Of a DNA stretch of 64,000 nucleotides, positions 32,393-41,599 are shown in pieces. Position 1 is the stretch's first letter, and every line of letters starts with the position of its first letter. This DNA comes from Burkholderiaceae bacterium (GTDB taxonomy: Bacteria; Pseudomonadota; Gammaproteobacteria; Burkholderiales; Burkholderiaceae_C). The notes beneath the pieces are model-generated. The model saw only the letters and a program-made list of their open reading frames with translations, ran no database searches and was not told the DNA's origin. A program made the translations under genes and the position numbers. The stretch lies in contig JADMJJ010000010.1 in assembly GCA_018780645.1 (NCBI GenBank), forward strand, positions 106,753 through 170,752. Reading direction: 5' to 3'.

Positions 32393-32752
32393 ATGGACGC
32401 ACAACAATGGATAGTGGCGGCATTGGCCTTGCTGATCGGCGCTGGCGGGGCCTGGGGCGGAGCAAGTTGGTGGTTCGGCCGCAAGCTCAAAGACGCGGCG
32501 ACGAACAAGGAGCGCCTTGACGCCGCCCGCCATCTGGCCAGCCAGCAGGCCGCGCAGGCGCGCAAGCAGATCGAGATGCTGCAGCAGGAAATGGCCGAGA
32601 TGCGCCTGGCCGCCCAGCGGCGCAGCCAGCGCGCCGAGGCGCAGGCCCATGCCTCGGCCCCGGCCCCGCTGCCGATCTTTGGCGCGACCGGACCTGGCGA
32701 GCTGCCTGGCGACGGTTTCCCCCAGACGCAGATCCTGCCGCGCAAGCGCTAG
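32393..32752 (+). CDS. Membrane-anchored coiled-coil protein
   Basis: A 119-residue protein with an N-terminal membrane helix (WIVAALALLIGAGGAWGGAS), then about 60 residues of charged helix (RLDAARHLASQQAAQARKQI) likely to form a coiled coil, and a proline-rich tail. It has a YhcB-like (DUF1043) general layout but I cannot confirm the family. Its TAG stop shares the CTAG tetramer with the convergent phosphatase gene. Confidence 0.7.
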   Translation: MDAQQWIVAALALLIGAGGAWGGASWWFGRKLKDAATNKERLDAARHLASQQAAQARKQIEMLQQEMAEMRLAAQRRSQRAEAQAHASAPAPLPIFGATGPGELPGDGFPQTQILPRKR

Positions 32753-33333
32753 GGCGCCAGGCGCCCCTGCACGGCCAACCCTTCGCCCTGGGGTCGAATC
32801 ACCACGCCTTCACCCGAAGCGGGCACGATGCCCGTCAGCGAGGTGATATTGACCTGGTGCGTCACCACCACCAGCACGCCCGGCCCTTTCCATCGGCTCA
32901 AAAAGGCCTGGGCGGCAGCGGTCTGCGCCGGTTGACGGGACGGATCGCCGAAGAAGGAGTTGAAATTGCTGTCCTCGCGTGCCCGGCCTGGAAAAGCCAG
33001 CTCGGCGGTCTCGCGGGTGCGGCACCACTGCGAGGTCAGCACCGCCGCCACCTTGATGCCGCGCTGGCGGAATTGCTCGCCCAGGCGTTTGGCCTGCGCG
33101 CGCCCGGCTCCATCCAGATTGCGCTGGGTGCTGCAGTCGCCCAACTTCATACCCGGCGGATCGCCCCCGCCGGGCGCTGTGGCATGACGGAACAGCACGA
33201 TGCTGCCGTCCTGCAGCGCGGGCCAGGCGGCGTCGGCTTGGGCGCGTACCGGTGCGCTCAGGCTGGCCAGCAGGGCAGCCGCCACGAGGGCCGGGCCGGC
33301 GCACCAAGTCCTGACGGTCATCACCAAACCCAT
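32749..33333 (-). CDS. Histidine phosphatase family protein, exported
   Basis: A 194-residue exported phosphatase-fold protein. After the signal peptide (WCAGPALVAAALLASLSAPV) comes the phosphohistidine motif Arg49-His50 in LFRHATAPGG, where RHG is usual; RCRTRETA-type residues (SQWCRTRETAELAF) follow, and the second His is in VVVTHQVNITSLTG. The phosphate pocket looks complete. I use the ATG at 33333 because GAGG precedes it by 7 bases. It is divergent from tetR and shares a palindromic operator region. Confidence 0.85.
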   Translation of the reverse strand: MGLVMTVRTWCAGPALVAAALLASLSAPVRAQADAAWPALQDGSIVLFRHATAPGGGDPPGMKLGDCSTQRNLDGAGRAQAKRLGEQFRQRGIKVAAVLTSQWCRTRETAELAFPGRAREDSNFNSFFGDPSRQPAQTAAAQAFLSRWKGPGVLVVVTHQVNITSLTGIVPASGEGVVIRPQGEGLAVQGRLAP

Positions 33334-33398
33334 CGAGTGCCTCGTCTTGCGCATTTGAGTGCGTGCATTCTGCTGTGGATCAGCAATTGCCCGCGTTT

Positions 33399-33416
33399 AT
33401 ATGATGGTCATCATAT
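33399..33416. promoter_or_regulatory. TetR operator upstream of the tetR gene
   Basis: Perfect inverted repeat ATATGATG-GT-CATCATAT. It lies 18 bases before the tetR start and 66 bases from the divergent phosphatase start. A very similar palindrome occurs upstream of the SDR gene at 34075-34094. The spacing and AT-rich arms suit a TetR dimer site that controls its own gene and perhaps the phosphatase. Confidence 0.75.
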
Positions 33417-33433
33417 TCGACTATATTGCGCCC

Positions 33434-34033
33434 ATGGACACGCCATTGACCCGCAAGGAACTGACCCACGAGCGCATCGTCGAAACCGCCGCGCGCGCCA
33501 TACGCCGCACCGGTTTCCAGGGCCTGGGCGTGGCCGACATCATGAAAGAGGCCGGACTGACACACGGCGGCTTCTATGCCCATTTCGCCTCACGTGACGC
33601 GCTCTTGTGCGAAGCGCTGGAGCGTGCCGGCCAGGATGCCGGCGCCGGTCTGGCCCGGCGTATCGCCAGCCAGCAGCCCAGCGACGCAAGTACGCTGCGC
33701 CAACTGGTCGAGGCCTATCTGGCCGACGGCAATCTGGCCGCGACCGAACACGGCTGCCCGGTGGCCGCGCTGGCCTCGGAGATGCCGCGCCAGGCGCCCG
33801 AGGTGCGCGAGGTCGCGGCCCGGCGGGTGCGTGGCCTGATCGCCACCGTCGCAAAGGCCCTGCCGACCGAGGCTGACGCCGACAGCGCGGCGGTGATCGC
33901 CGCCCAGCTGGCCGGCGCGCTGCAGTTGGCCCGGGCGCTGGGCGACAACGCCGAGGGCCGGGCCCTGCTGGCCGCCACCCGCCGCGCGCTGCTGCTGCAG
34001 CACGACACCGTTTCATCCTCCCCGTCTCACTGA
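33434..34033 (+). CDS. TetR family transcriptional regulator
   Basis: A 199-residue repressor. The N-terminal helix-turn-helix is in IVETAARAIRRTGFQGLGVADIMKEAGLTHGGFYAHFASRDAL, with the recognition helix at THGGFYAHF. The C-terminal ligand domain (HGCPVAALASEMPRQAPEVR) matches the group related to NemR/AcrR-like regulators. It is followed by an SDR and a MATE pump, likely its targets. Palindromic operators flank it at 33399 and 34075. Inducer unknown, perhaps an aldehyde or electrophile. Confidence 0.93.
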   Translation: MDTPLTRKELTHERIVETAARAIRRTGFQGLGVADIMKEAGLTHGGFYAHFASRDALLCEALERAGQDAGAGLARRIASQQPSDASTLRQLVEAYLADGNLAATEHGCPVAALASEMPRQAPEVREVAARRVRGLIATVAKALPTEADADSAAVIAAQLAGALQLARALGDNAEGRALLAATRRALLLQHDTVSSSPSH

Positions 34034-34074
34034 GCCATGGCCCGGCTCACAGCACTTCGCAACCTTCGGCCAAA

Positions 34075-34094
34075 AATATGACGATCGTCATATT
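34075..34094. promoter_or_regulatory. TetR operator upstream of the SDR-MATE pair
   Basis: Perfect 20-base palindrome AATATGACGATCGTCATATT, 36 bases before the SDR start. It shares the core ATATGAyG...CrTCATAT with the site at 33399-33416. It is placed to block the promoter of SDR and MATE. Regulator identity is inferred from the adjacent tetR gene. Confidence 0.8.
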
Positions 34095-34130
34095 CAATCA
34101 CCCTCCCACACTCTGCAAGGAACGCACATC

Positions 34131-34838
34131 ATGAAACTCGACAACGCCACCGTTCTGATCACCGGCGCCAACCGCGGCATCGGCCTGGCCTTCGCCCGCG
34201 CGGTGCTCGCCCGCGGCGCCCGCAAGGTCTATGCGGGTGCCCGCGACCCGTCCAGCATCACGCTGGCCGGCGTCGAGGCGATACGGCTCGATGTCACCTG
34301 CCCCGAGGACGTGGCCGCCGCTGTGCGCCAGGCCGGCGACGTGACCCTGCTTATCAACAACGCCGGCATCGCCAGCACCGGCGGCTTTCTGACCGAGGGC
34401 AGCCTGGAGGCCGCACGCCGGCAGATGGAGACCAACTACTTCGGCCCGCTGCGCCTGAGCCAGGGCTTTGCGCCGGTGCTCGCGACCAATGGCGGCGGCG
34501 CGATCCTGAACGTGCTGTCCATCGCCAGCTGGATCAGTGGCCCGCTGCTCGCCACCTATGCGGCGACCAAGGCGGCCGCCTGGTCGCTGACCAACGGCCT
34601 GCGCCAGGAGCTGCGCGCCCAGGGCACCCAGGTGCTGGGCATGCACATGGGCTTTGTCGACACCGATCTGACCCGCGGCATGGACATGCCCAAGACCACG
34701 CCCGACGAGGTGGTGCAGCGCGCGCTGGACGCGCTGGAAGCCGGTGCCGACGAGGTGCTGGCCGACGAGATCACCCAGCAGGTCAAGCGCGGCCTGTCGG
34801 CCGAGCCGGGCGTCTATCTGCACGCGCTGGCGCGTTGA
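34131..34838 (+). CDS. SDR family oxidoreductase of the TetR operon
   Basis: A 235-residue dehydrogenase with TGANRGIG at residues 11-18, the NNAG motif (LLINNAGIAS), Ser in VLSIASW and the YAATK catalytic pair. It resembles classical SDRs that use NADP(H). A perfect TetR palindrome lies 36 bases upstream, and the MATE pump follows 4 bases after the stop. An aldehyde- or ketone-reducing role paired with efflux is plausible. Confidence 0.92.
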   Translation: MKLDNATVLITGANRGIGLAFARAVLARGARKVYAGARDPSSITLAGVEAIRLDVTCPEDVAAAVRQAGDVTLLINNAGIASTGGFLTEGSLEAARRQMETNYFGPLRLSQGFAPVLATNGGGAILNVLSIASWISGPLLATYAATKAAAWSLTNGLRQELRAQGTQVLGMHMGFVDTDLTRGMDMPKTTPDEVVQRALDALEAGADEVLADEITQQVKRGLSAEPGVYLHALAR

Positions 34839-34842
34839 CACC

Positions 34843-36213
34843 GTGAGCGCCGCCGCCCTGAGCCCCACGGTCAGCGCCCGCACGCAGCAGATGCTGCAGG
34901 CGCCGCTGCTGCCCACCCTGATACGGCTGGCCACGCCCAATGTCATCGGCCTGCTGGCGATGACGGTGGTGATCGGCTATGACGGCTACATCCTCGGCCG
35001 GCTCGGCGCCGATGCGCTGGCCGGCGTGGCCCTGGTGTTCCCGCTGTCCATGCTGATGCTGCAGATGTCGGCCGGCGGCATTGGCGGCGCCACCACCGCT
35101 GCGGTGGCGCGGGCGCTGGGTGCGGGCCGGGGCGATGACGCCAGCCGGCTGGCCCAGCATGCGCTGCTGATCGCCGTGCTGCTGGCGGCGCTGTTCATGG
35201 TGGCGCTGCTGGCCTTTGGGCCCAAGGTCTATGCGGCCATGGGCGGTGCCGGCCCGGCACTCGACGCCGCGCTGTCCTACTCCAATGTGCTGTTCGGCGG
35301 CGCGCTGGTGATCTGGCTGACCAATGTGCTTGCCGCGGTCGTGCGCGGCGCCGGCAATATGCTGCTGCCCTCGCTGATGCTGCTGACGATGGCTGCCATC
35401 CACCTGCTGCTGTGCCCGCTGCTGGTGTTCGGCTGGGGCCCCGTGCCGGGCCTGGGCGTGGCCGGTGCGGCCATCAGCAGCCTGAGCGCCAATGCGCTGA
35501 CCGCCCTGGTGATGGCCGGCTATCTGCTGCGCCGCGACGGTGCGGTGCAGCTGCACGGCGTGGCCTTGCGCCTGCGCCCCGATCTGCTGCGCGACATCCT
35601 GCGCGTGGGCCTGCCCGCCTCGCTGAGCCCGGTCATCAGCAATGCCTCGATCGCCGTGGCCACGGCCGTGGTCGGCAGCTATGGCACGGTGGCCCTGGCC
35701 GGCTATGGCGTGGCCGCGCGGCTGGAATACATCCTGGTGCCGATCGCCTTCGGCTTCGGCACCGCGCTGACGACCCTGGTGGCCACCAATATGGGCGCCG
35801 GCCAGACCGACCGCGCACTGCGCGTGACCTGGCTGGGCGGCGGCCTGGTCGCAGCCATCACCGGCGGCATTGGCCTGGCGGCAGCAATGGCTCCGGCACT
35901 GTGGATGAATCTGTTCACCGCCGACCCGGCCGTGCGCACGTTCGGCGGCAGCTATCTGAACATCGTCGGCGGCTGCTACGGCTTCTTCGGCCTGGGCCTG
36001 GCGCTGTTCTTTGCCTCGCAGGGCGCGGGCCGCATGTTCTGGCCGCTGGCCGGCAGCATGGCCCGGCTGGTGATCGTGGCCGTCGGTGGCTGGGTCTGTG
36101 TGCAGTGGCTGCAGCTGCCGGCCGGCGGCTTCTTCATCGTGGTCGCGCTGAGCCTGGCCGTCTATGCGGCCATCATCGGCGGGGCGATACGGCTCGGCGG
36201 CTGGGGCCGCTAG
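34843..36213 (+). CDS. MATE family efflux transporter
   Basis: Inner-membrane multidrug and toxin extrusion pump, 456 residues with about 12 membrane segments. VIGLLAMTVVIGYDGYILGR and ALAGVALVFPLSMLML are in the first half, and VGLPASLSPVISNASIAV begins the second half, the pseudo-twofold repeat of MATE proteins. Translation begins at the GTG at 34843, 4 bases after the SDR stop. The TAG stop shares CTAG with the convergent kinase gene. It belongs to the TetR-SDR-MATE unit. Confidence 0.92.
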   Translation: MSAAALSPTVSARTQQMLQAPLLPTLIRLATPNVIGLLAMTVVIGYDGYILGRLGADALAGVALVFPLSMLMLQMSAGGIGGATTAAVARALGAGRGDDASRLAQHALLIAVLLAALFMVALLAFGPKVYAAMGGAGPALDAALSYSNVLFGGALVIWLTNVLAAVVRGAGNMLLPSLMLLTMAAIHLLLCPLLVFGWGPVPGLGVAGAAISSLSANALTALVMAGYLLRRDGAVQLHGVALRLRPDLLRDILRVGLPASLSPVISNASIAVATAVVGSYGTVALAGYGVAARLEYILVPIAFGFGTALTTLVATNMGAGQTDRALRVTWLGGGLVAAITGGIGLAAAMAPALWMNLFTADPAVRTFGGSYLNIVGGCYGFFGLGLALFFASQGAGRMFWPLAGSMARLVIVAVGGWVCVQWLQLPAGGFFIVVALSLAVYAAIIGGAIRLGGWGR

Positions 36214-38840
36214 ATCCTGGCCACCGCCTCGCGCGAACGCCGGTCGTCCGAGGCCAGCGGGCTGATCGCATCGGCCTGGGCAAAGCGGGCCTCGGCACGC
36301 TGCTTCAGCTCGCTGACCTCGGCCTTGCTGGCGGCACTGGCCGCCATCGCGCCAAGGGCCCGGGCCTCGTAGAGCAGCAGCTGGCGCGGTGGGGGCGTTT
36401 CTGCACCCGCCAGCCGGGCAAAGATGGCCCGAGCCTCGGCGGCCTGCAAGCGGGCGGAAGCCTTGCTGCCAGCGGTCTGCGCGCATTCGGCCAGTGACAT
36501 CAAGGCGAGGCCGCGACGCCGCTGGGCATTCGCGTCCTTGGCCTCGGCCCAGCGCTCGATCAGCGGCTGCAGCAACGCGGCGGCCGGCGTGCAGTGACCG
36601 TTGGCGGCATGGGCACGGCCCAGGCCCAGGCTGAACAGCGTGCGGCGCGGCTGCCAGGACACGTTGCCCGGGTTGTCGCGCAACAGCTGATCGACCAAAC
36701 GCCAGGCGTCCGTCATCACCGCCTCGGCCGCCGCCGGGTCGTTCTGACGGCTCAGCGCCTCGGCGAGATTGTGCTGGACCAGGGCCAGATTCCACTGCCG
36801 ACCGGTGTCCGGCGGATCGCTGATGCGCACCGCCTCGGCGCCCACCTTGGCCGCTTCGCGCAGGCGGACGATAGAGGCATCGAGTTCGTCATGCTTGTCA
36901 TAGACCACAGCCACGCTGGCCAGCATCATCGAGTGCCGCATCATCACATCGGCGGCAGGGGTGTCGCGGGCCAGGCCCTCGAACAGGCGCGTGGCCTCGG
37001 CAAAGGCGGCCAGCGCCGGATCGCGCTGGTTCAGATTGGGCAGGTTCTGGGTGTCATAGGTCTGGCCGATCTCGCCCATCACATAGGCCAGGGCCAACCG
37101 CAGCTCGGCATTGTCCGGATGCAGCTGCAGCGCCGGCCTCAGACCCTGCTCAGCCCGCCTGAGTTGTGCCAGCGCGTCGGCGGGCTGGCCGGCGCTGCGC
37201 GCCAGCCTGGCCAGCGTGCGGTGGGCCAAGGCCTGCGCGACCAGATGTTCGATCTTGTCGGTCGGCGTCAGCGCGGCAGCCTCGAAGGCACGCAGCGCCG
37301 CCTCAGCATGGGTCTTGGCCTCGGCGCTCTTGCCGGTGTTCATGCCGTTCACATTGCCCTGCGCATCGGCCAACCGTGACAGCGCACTGCCCAGCACGGC
37401 CTGGGTCTCGCGCGGCTGGCCCGGCTGGGCGGCCAGCTGTTCCAGATTCTTCGTCGCCTCGGCCAATATGGCCTCGCGCACCACCGAGCCGCCGGGCAGA
37501 TTGCTGATGGCCTGCGCATGCTGGCTGACGATGCTGCGCAGCAGCTCCTGGATCTGCGCCAGCCGCGCCTCGGCCGATCGCTCGGCCACGCGCGCCGCAT
37601 GGGCCTGCCAGCTGGTGCCGGCCAGGCCCAGCAGCAGGGCCAGCAGGGCGGCGGCGGCACCGGCGCTGGCGCCGCGATGGCGCTGCACGAACTTGGCCGC
37701 CAGGTAGCCGGCCGAGGCCGGGCGGGCAGACACCGGCCGGCCGTCCAGATGGGCGCGGATGTCGGTGGCCAGCGCGTCGACGCTGGCGTAGCGCTGCGCT
37801 ATGCGCTTGTCCAGCGCCTTCAGCAGGATGTTGTCCAGATCGCCCTGCAGCTGGCGGCGCGTGCTCAGCCAGGCGGGGTCGGCCACCAGCTCGGGCGACA
37901 GGCTGCTGGGCCGCGTCGGCTCGTCCTCCAGCACGCTGCGCGCGGCCTCCTGGGCGGAGGTGCTGTCGCGCCCGTAGGGTCGCACTCCGGTCAGCATCAG
38001 GTACAGCAGCACGCCCAGGCTGTAGATGTCGGTGGCGGTGGTCACCGCCTCGCCGCGCACCTGCTCGGGGCTGGCGTAGTTGGGGGTGAACGGGCGGGCG
38101 GCGGCGGACGTCTGGTCGGCATCGGCGCCCTCGCCGGGGTCCAGCAGCTTGGCAATGCCGAAGTCCAGCAGCATGACCTGGCCCTCGGGCGTGACCAGCA
38201 CATTGCCCGGCTTCAGGTCGCGGTGCACCAGCAGGTTGCGGTGGGCATAGGCCACGGCATCGGCCAGTTGCAGGAACAGCGCCAGCCGCTCCTTCAGCGT
38301 GCGACCCGCCATCGCGGCGTCCAGCGGCAGGCCATCGACAAAGGCCATCACGAAGAAGGGCTGGCCGTCGTCGCTGAGGCCGGCATCGAGCAGCCCGGCG
38401 ATATGCGGATGCTGCAACCGCGCCAGCGCCTGGCGCTCCAGCGCAAAGCGCTGCAGCACGGCGATCGAGTCCATGCCGCGCTTGAGCAGCTTGATCGCCG
38501 CGCGGCCCTCGTACTGCCCGTCGGCCCGGCGCGCCTCGAACACCTCGCCCATGCCACCGGCACCCAGCGGCCGCACGATCTCCCAGGCACCCAGTCGCTG
38601 GCCGCTGCGCGCCGCGCCCTCGCTCATCAGCCGCGCTGCGGGCGACGCCAGAAATGCCGCTTCGCCGGTGCCGGTGCTGGCGCCGTGATGGGCCAGCAGC
38701 GACAGCACCTCGGCGCGCACGGCGGTATCGGCTTGCGCATTCGCAACAAAGGCCTCCCGCTCGGCGGCGGGCAGGGCCAGGGCTTGCTCGAACAGGGTCT
38801 TGACGGCAGACCAGTCGGCGTGGGAGTGAGGTGGGATCAT
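36210..38840 (-). CDS. Serine/threonine protein kinase with C-terminal TPR-like region
   Basis: An 876-residue membrane protein kinase. Residues 83-350 are the kinase: glycine loop GAGGMGEVF at 93-101, Lys117 in AAIKLL, HRDLKPGNV at 206-214 and DFG at 226-228, with APE-like SPEQ after. A membrane helix lies near residues 385-410 (AAAALLALLLGLAGTSW), then about 460 residues of helical TPR-like repeats outside the cytoplasm. There are no PASTA domains. It is convergent with the MATE gene, sharing a CTAG. Confidence 0.92.
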   Translation of the reverse strand: MIPPHSHADWSAVKTLFEQALALPAAEREAFVANAQADTAVRAEVLSLLAHHGASTGTGEAAFLASPAARLMSEGAARSGQRLGAWEIVRPLGAGGMGEVFEARRADGQYEGRAAIKLLKRGMDSIAVLQRFALERQALARLQHPHIAGLLDAGLSDDGQPFFVMAFVDGLPLDAAMAGRTLKERLALFLQLADAVAYAHRNLLVHRDLKPGNVLVTPEGQVMLLDFGIAKLLDPGEGADADQTSAAARPFTPNYASPEQVRGEAVTTATDIYSLGVLLYLMLTGVRPYGRDSTSAQEAARSVLEDEPTRPSSLSPELVADPAWLSTRRQLQGDLDNILLKALDKRIAQRYASVDALATDIRAHLDGRPVSARPASAGYLAAKFVQRHRGASAGAAAALLALLLGLAGTSWQAHAARVAERSAEARLAQIQELLRSIVSQHAQAISNLPGGSVVREAILAEATKNLEQLAAQPGQPRETQAVLGSALSRLADAQGNVNGMNTGKSAEAKTHAEAALRAFEAAALTPTDKIEHLVAQALAHRTLARLARSAGQPADALAQLRRAEQGLRPALQLHPDNAELRLALAYVMGEIGQTYDTQNLPNLNQRDPALAAFAEATRLFEGLARDTPAADVMMRHSMMLASVAVVYDKHDELDASIVRLREAAKVGAEAVRISDPPDTGRQWNLALVQHNLAEALSRQNDPAAAEAVMTDAWRLVDQLLRDNPGNVSWQPRRTLFSLGLGRAHAANGHCTPAAALLQPLIERWAEAKDANAQRRRGLALMSLAECAQTAGSKASARLQAAEARAIFARLAGAETPPPRQLLLYEARALGAMAASAASKAEVSELKQRAEARFAQADAISPLASDDRRSREAVARI

Positions 38841-38924
38841 GAATCGATTGTCGGGCGGGCCCGGCCCGACGCAATTGGCGTAAGCCCCGCAGTCAGAAGG
38901 GCCCCAGCCGCCGTACCGCCAAGC

Positions 38925-39938
38925 TCAGCGGCCGGGGGTGTATATCTGATCGAACACGCCACCATCATCGAAGTGGGTCTTCTGCGCCTTGGCCCAGCCG
39001 CCGAAACTGTCGTCGATGGTGAACAGCAACACCTTCGCGAACTGCTTGGCGTACTTGGCGGCGACCCTGGGGTCGCGCGGGCGGTAGTAGTGCTTGCCGG
39101 CAATGTCCTGGCCCTCGGGGCTGTACGTGTATTCGAGGTAGGCGGTGGCGATCTTGCGGGTGCCGCGCTTGTCGGCCACCTTGTCCACCAGGCTGACCGG
39201 AGGCTCGGCGAGGATGGAGATCGCCGGCGTGACGATCTGGAACTTGTCCGGGCCCAGCTCCTTGACGGCCAGATAGGCCTCGTTCTCCCAGGCGATCAGC
39301 ACATCGCCGATGCCGCGCTCGACAAAGGTCGTGGTCGAGCCGCGGGCGCCCGAGTCCAGCACCTTGGTGTTGGCATAGATGCGCTTCACAAAGGCCTTGG
39401 CGCTGTCGGCATTGCCGCCGGGCTGCTGCAAGGCAAAGGCCCAGGCGGCGAGATAGTTCCAGCGGGCGCCGCCCGAGGTCTTGGGGTTGGGCGTGATCAC
39501 GTCAATGCCCGAGCGCGCCAGGTCCGGCCAGTTGGTGATGCCCTTGGGATTGCCCTTGCGCACCAGGAACACGATGGTCGAGGTGTAGGGCGAGGCGTTC
39601 TGCGGCAGGCGCTTCTGCCAATCGGCCGGAATCAGCTTGGCCTTGTCGTGAATGGCATCAATGTCATAGGCCAGTGCCAGGGTGACGACATCGGCCTCCA
39701 GGCCGTCGATCACCGAGCGCGCCTGCTTGCCCGAGCCGCCGTGCGACTGCTTGATGGTCACCGTTTCTCCGGTCTTGGCCTTCCAGTGCCTGGCAAAGGC
39801 GGCGTTGAAGTCCTGGTAGAGCTCGCGGGTCGGGTCGTAGGAGACATTGAGCAGGGTCGTCTGCGCCAGCGCCAGCGGGGCGGCAAGCGACAGGGCGAGG
39901 GCGGCGATCAGCGGCAAATGGCGTCGAAACTTGTTCAT
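38925..39938 (-). CDS. sbp: Sulfate ABC transporter substrate-binding protein
   Basis: Periplasmic sulfate-binding protein of 337 residues. The signal peptide ([18 protein letters not shown]) precedes [20 protein letters not shown], the [16 protein letters not shown] anion-binding loop, [18 protein letters not shown] and [17 protein letters not shown]. All are hallmarks of Sbp/CysP. It has no transporter genes beside it and should serve cysT-cysW-cysA at 1-2753. An upstream element resembling the one before cysT supports common control. Confidence 0.95.
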   Translation of the reverse strand: MNKFRRHLPLIAALALSLAAPLALAQTTLLNVSYDPTRELYQDFNAAFARHWKAKTGETVTIKQSHGGSGKQARSVIDGLEADVVTLALAYDIDAIHDKAKLIPADWQKRLPQNASPYTSTIVFLVRKGNPKGITNWPDLARSGIDVITPNPKTSGGARWNYLAAWAFALQQPGGNADSAKAFVKRIYANTKVLDSGARGSTTTFVERGIGDVLIAWENEAYLAVKELGPDKFQIVTPAISILAEPPVSLVDKVADKRGTRKIATAYLEYTYSPEGQDIAGKHYYRPRDPRVAAKYAKQFAKVLLFTIDDSFGGWAKAQKTHFDDGGVFDQIYTPGR

Positions 39939-40003
39939 GATGGGGGAACGGTCGGTCAATGAATGAGGTGTGATCGGACTGTAGAAAAGCCCAGCCCAAC
40001 CGT

Positions 40004-40030
40004 GAACCAAGAAAAACAGCTTTGCATTCC
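40004..40030 (-). promoter_or_regulatory. Putative CysB-type element upstream of sbp
   Basis: On the minus strand AAAGCTGTTTTTCTTGGTTC lies 66 bases before the sbp start. It matches AAATCTGTTGTTCCTGATC before cysT in sequence and in distance. Assignment to CysB is inferred from the role of the genes. Confidence 0.45.
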
Positions 40031-40113
40031 AGGGCGCTGGCCGCACGGGTTGGGCCCAGGGTGTCGGCGAGAATCGGACCTCGCGCCGACCCACAGTGCA
40101 CAAGGACAAGACC

Positions 40114-41487
40114 ATGACCGTTCAGCTGAAGAAACCCGGCGCCAGCGCCACCCCCATCACCCTGGTGACACGCACCGGCCTGACCGAACTCTCGCTCACC
40201 CTGCCCGAAGCCAGCCGAAACTGGCTGGCCACCGTCGGCTTCAAGGGCGCGCCCGACAGCTTTGTGCTGATCCCCGGCGCCGACGGCAAGCTGGCCTCTG
40301 TGCTGGCCGGCGTCGAGCACGACGCCGCGCCGTTTGCGCTGGCCGCCCTGCCCGGCGCCCTGCCCGAGGGCATGTACAAGCTCGCCACCGAGGGCCTGCA
40401 ACTGGGCGCCGAGCAGGCCGCCCTGTCCTGGGAGCTGGGCAGCTACCAGTTCGACCTGTACAAGGCGCGCAAGCGCCCGGCCGCCGTGCTGCAGCTGGCC
40501 TCCAGCGCCGACGCCCAGCGCGGCCTGGCCCTGGCCACGGCGATCTGCGCCACCCGCGATCTGGTCAACACCCCGGCCGAGCACATGGGCCCGGCCGAGC
40601 TGGCCGCAGCTGCCGAAGCAGTGGCCAAGCAGCATGGTGCGACGTTCAAGCAGATCGTTGGCGATGCGCTGCTGAAGCAGAACTTTCCGGCCATCCACGC
40701 CGTGGGCCGCGCCGCCACCCGCGCGCCGCGGCTGATCGAGCTGAACTGGGGCAAGCCGAAACACCCGAAGCTGACCATCGTCGGCAAGGGTGTGTGTTTC
40801 GACACCGGCGGCCTGGACATCAAGGGCGCCGAGGGCATGCGCCAGATGAAGAAGGACATGGGCGGCGCCGCCAATGCGCTGGGCCTGGCCGCCCTGGTGA
40901 TGGCCTTCAAGCTGCCGGTGCGGCTGCAGGTGCTGATACCGGCGGTGGAGAACGCCATCGCCGGCAATGCCTACCGCCCCGGCGATGTGATCAAGACCCG
41001 CCAGGGCCTGCACATCGAGATCGGCAACACCGATGCCGAGGGCCGCGTCATCCTGTGCGACGCGCTGGCCTACGGCGCCGAGCAGTCGCCCGAGCTGATG
41101 ATTGACATGGCAACGCTGACCGGCGCCGCCCGCGTGGCCCTGGGCGGCCAGCTGCCGGCGCTGTTCAGCAACCGCTCCGAGCTGGCCCGCGAGCTGGTGG
41201 ACCTCGGCCTGAAGCTGGACGACCCGCTGTGGCATATGCCGCTGTGGCATCCGTACCGCCCCGGCATCGAAAGCACCATCGGCGACATCGTCAACACGGG
41301 CAAGAACGCGCTGGGCGGGGCCATCAGCGCGGCGCTGTTCCTCGAGTACTTCGTGCCCGAATCCATCGAATGGCTGCATGTGGACCTGTTCGCCTGGAAC
41401 GATGGCGCCCGCGCCGGCCGCCCCATCGGCGGTGAGGCACAGACGGTACGCACGCTGCTGCAGTACTTGGAGCAACGCTACCGCTGA
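40114..41487 (+). CDS. Leucyl aminopeptidase family (M17) protein
   Basis: Two-metal aminopeptidase of 457 residues that trims N-terminal residues from peptides. [20 protein letters not shown] and DMGGAANAL hold metal and catalytic residues, and the signature [10 protein letters not shown] is nearly canonical. The N-terminal domain is shorter than in PepA, as in the group annotated PepB-like or leucyl aminopeptidase family protein. I start at the ATG at 40114 after AAGGACAAG; a GTG at 40096 is an alternative. Confidence 0.93.
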   Translation: MTVQLKKPGASATPITLVTRTGLTELSLTLPEASRNWLATVGFKGAPDSFVLIPGADGKLASVLAGVEHDAAPFALAALPGALPEGMYKLATEGLQLGAEQAALSWELGSYQFDLYKARKRPAAVLQLASSADAQRGLALATAICATRDLVNTPAEHMGPAELAAAAEAVAKQHGATFKQIVGDALLKQNFPAIHAVGRAATRAPRLIELNWGKPKHPKLTIVGKGVCFDTGGLDIKGAEGMRQMKKDMGGAANALGLAALVMAFKLPVRLQVLIPAVENAIAGNAYRPGDVIKTRQGLHIEIGNTDAEGRVILCDALAYGAEQSPELMIDMATLTGAARVALGGQLPALFSNRSELARELVDLGLKLDDPLWHMPLWHPYRPGIESTIGDIVNTGKNALGGAISAALFLEYFVPESIEWLHVDLFAWNDGARAGRPIGGEAQTVRTLLQYLEQRYR

Positions 41488-41488
41488 T

Positions 41489-41507
41489 TGCGTGCACAGT
41501 GCACGCA
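41489..41507. repeat. Perfect palindrome after the aminopeptidase gene
   Basis: Nine-base arms TGCGTGCAC and GTGCACGCA around a single A, starting 2 bases after the M17 stop codon. No T-run follows, so it is either a weak hairpin terminator or a protein-binding site for the next operon (Cache protein and MCP), whose first start codon is 92 bases away. Confidence 0.6.
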
Positions 41508-41599
41508 CTTACAGCCAAAATGTGCTGACAACGGCGTCAAGGCGGGCTATGGTAGGACGATAGAAGATGGTGAAAGCCACCCAATCAAGGAGTACCGAT

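Noticed and set aside
34783..36795. 670-codon open frame on the minus strand
   Set aside because: Antisense to the MATE transporter and overlapping the kinase; Gln-, His- and Gly-rich text with no motif.
37518..39962. 814-codon open frame on the plus strand
   Set aside because: It runs antisense to the kinase and sbp genes. It is rich in Gly, Gln, His and Arg, as expected of an antisense frame of GC-rich genes.
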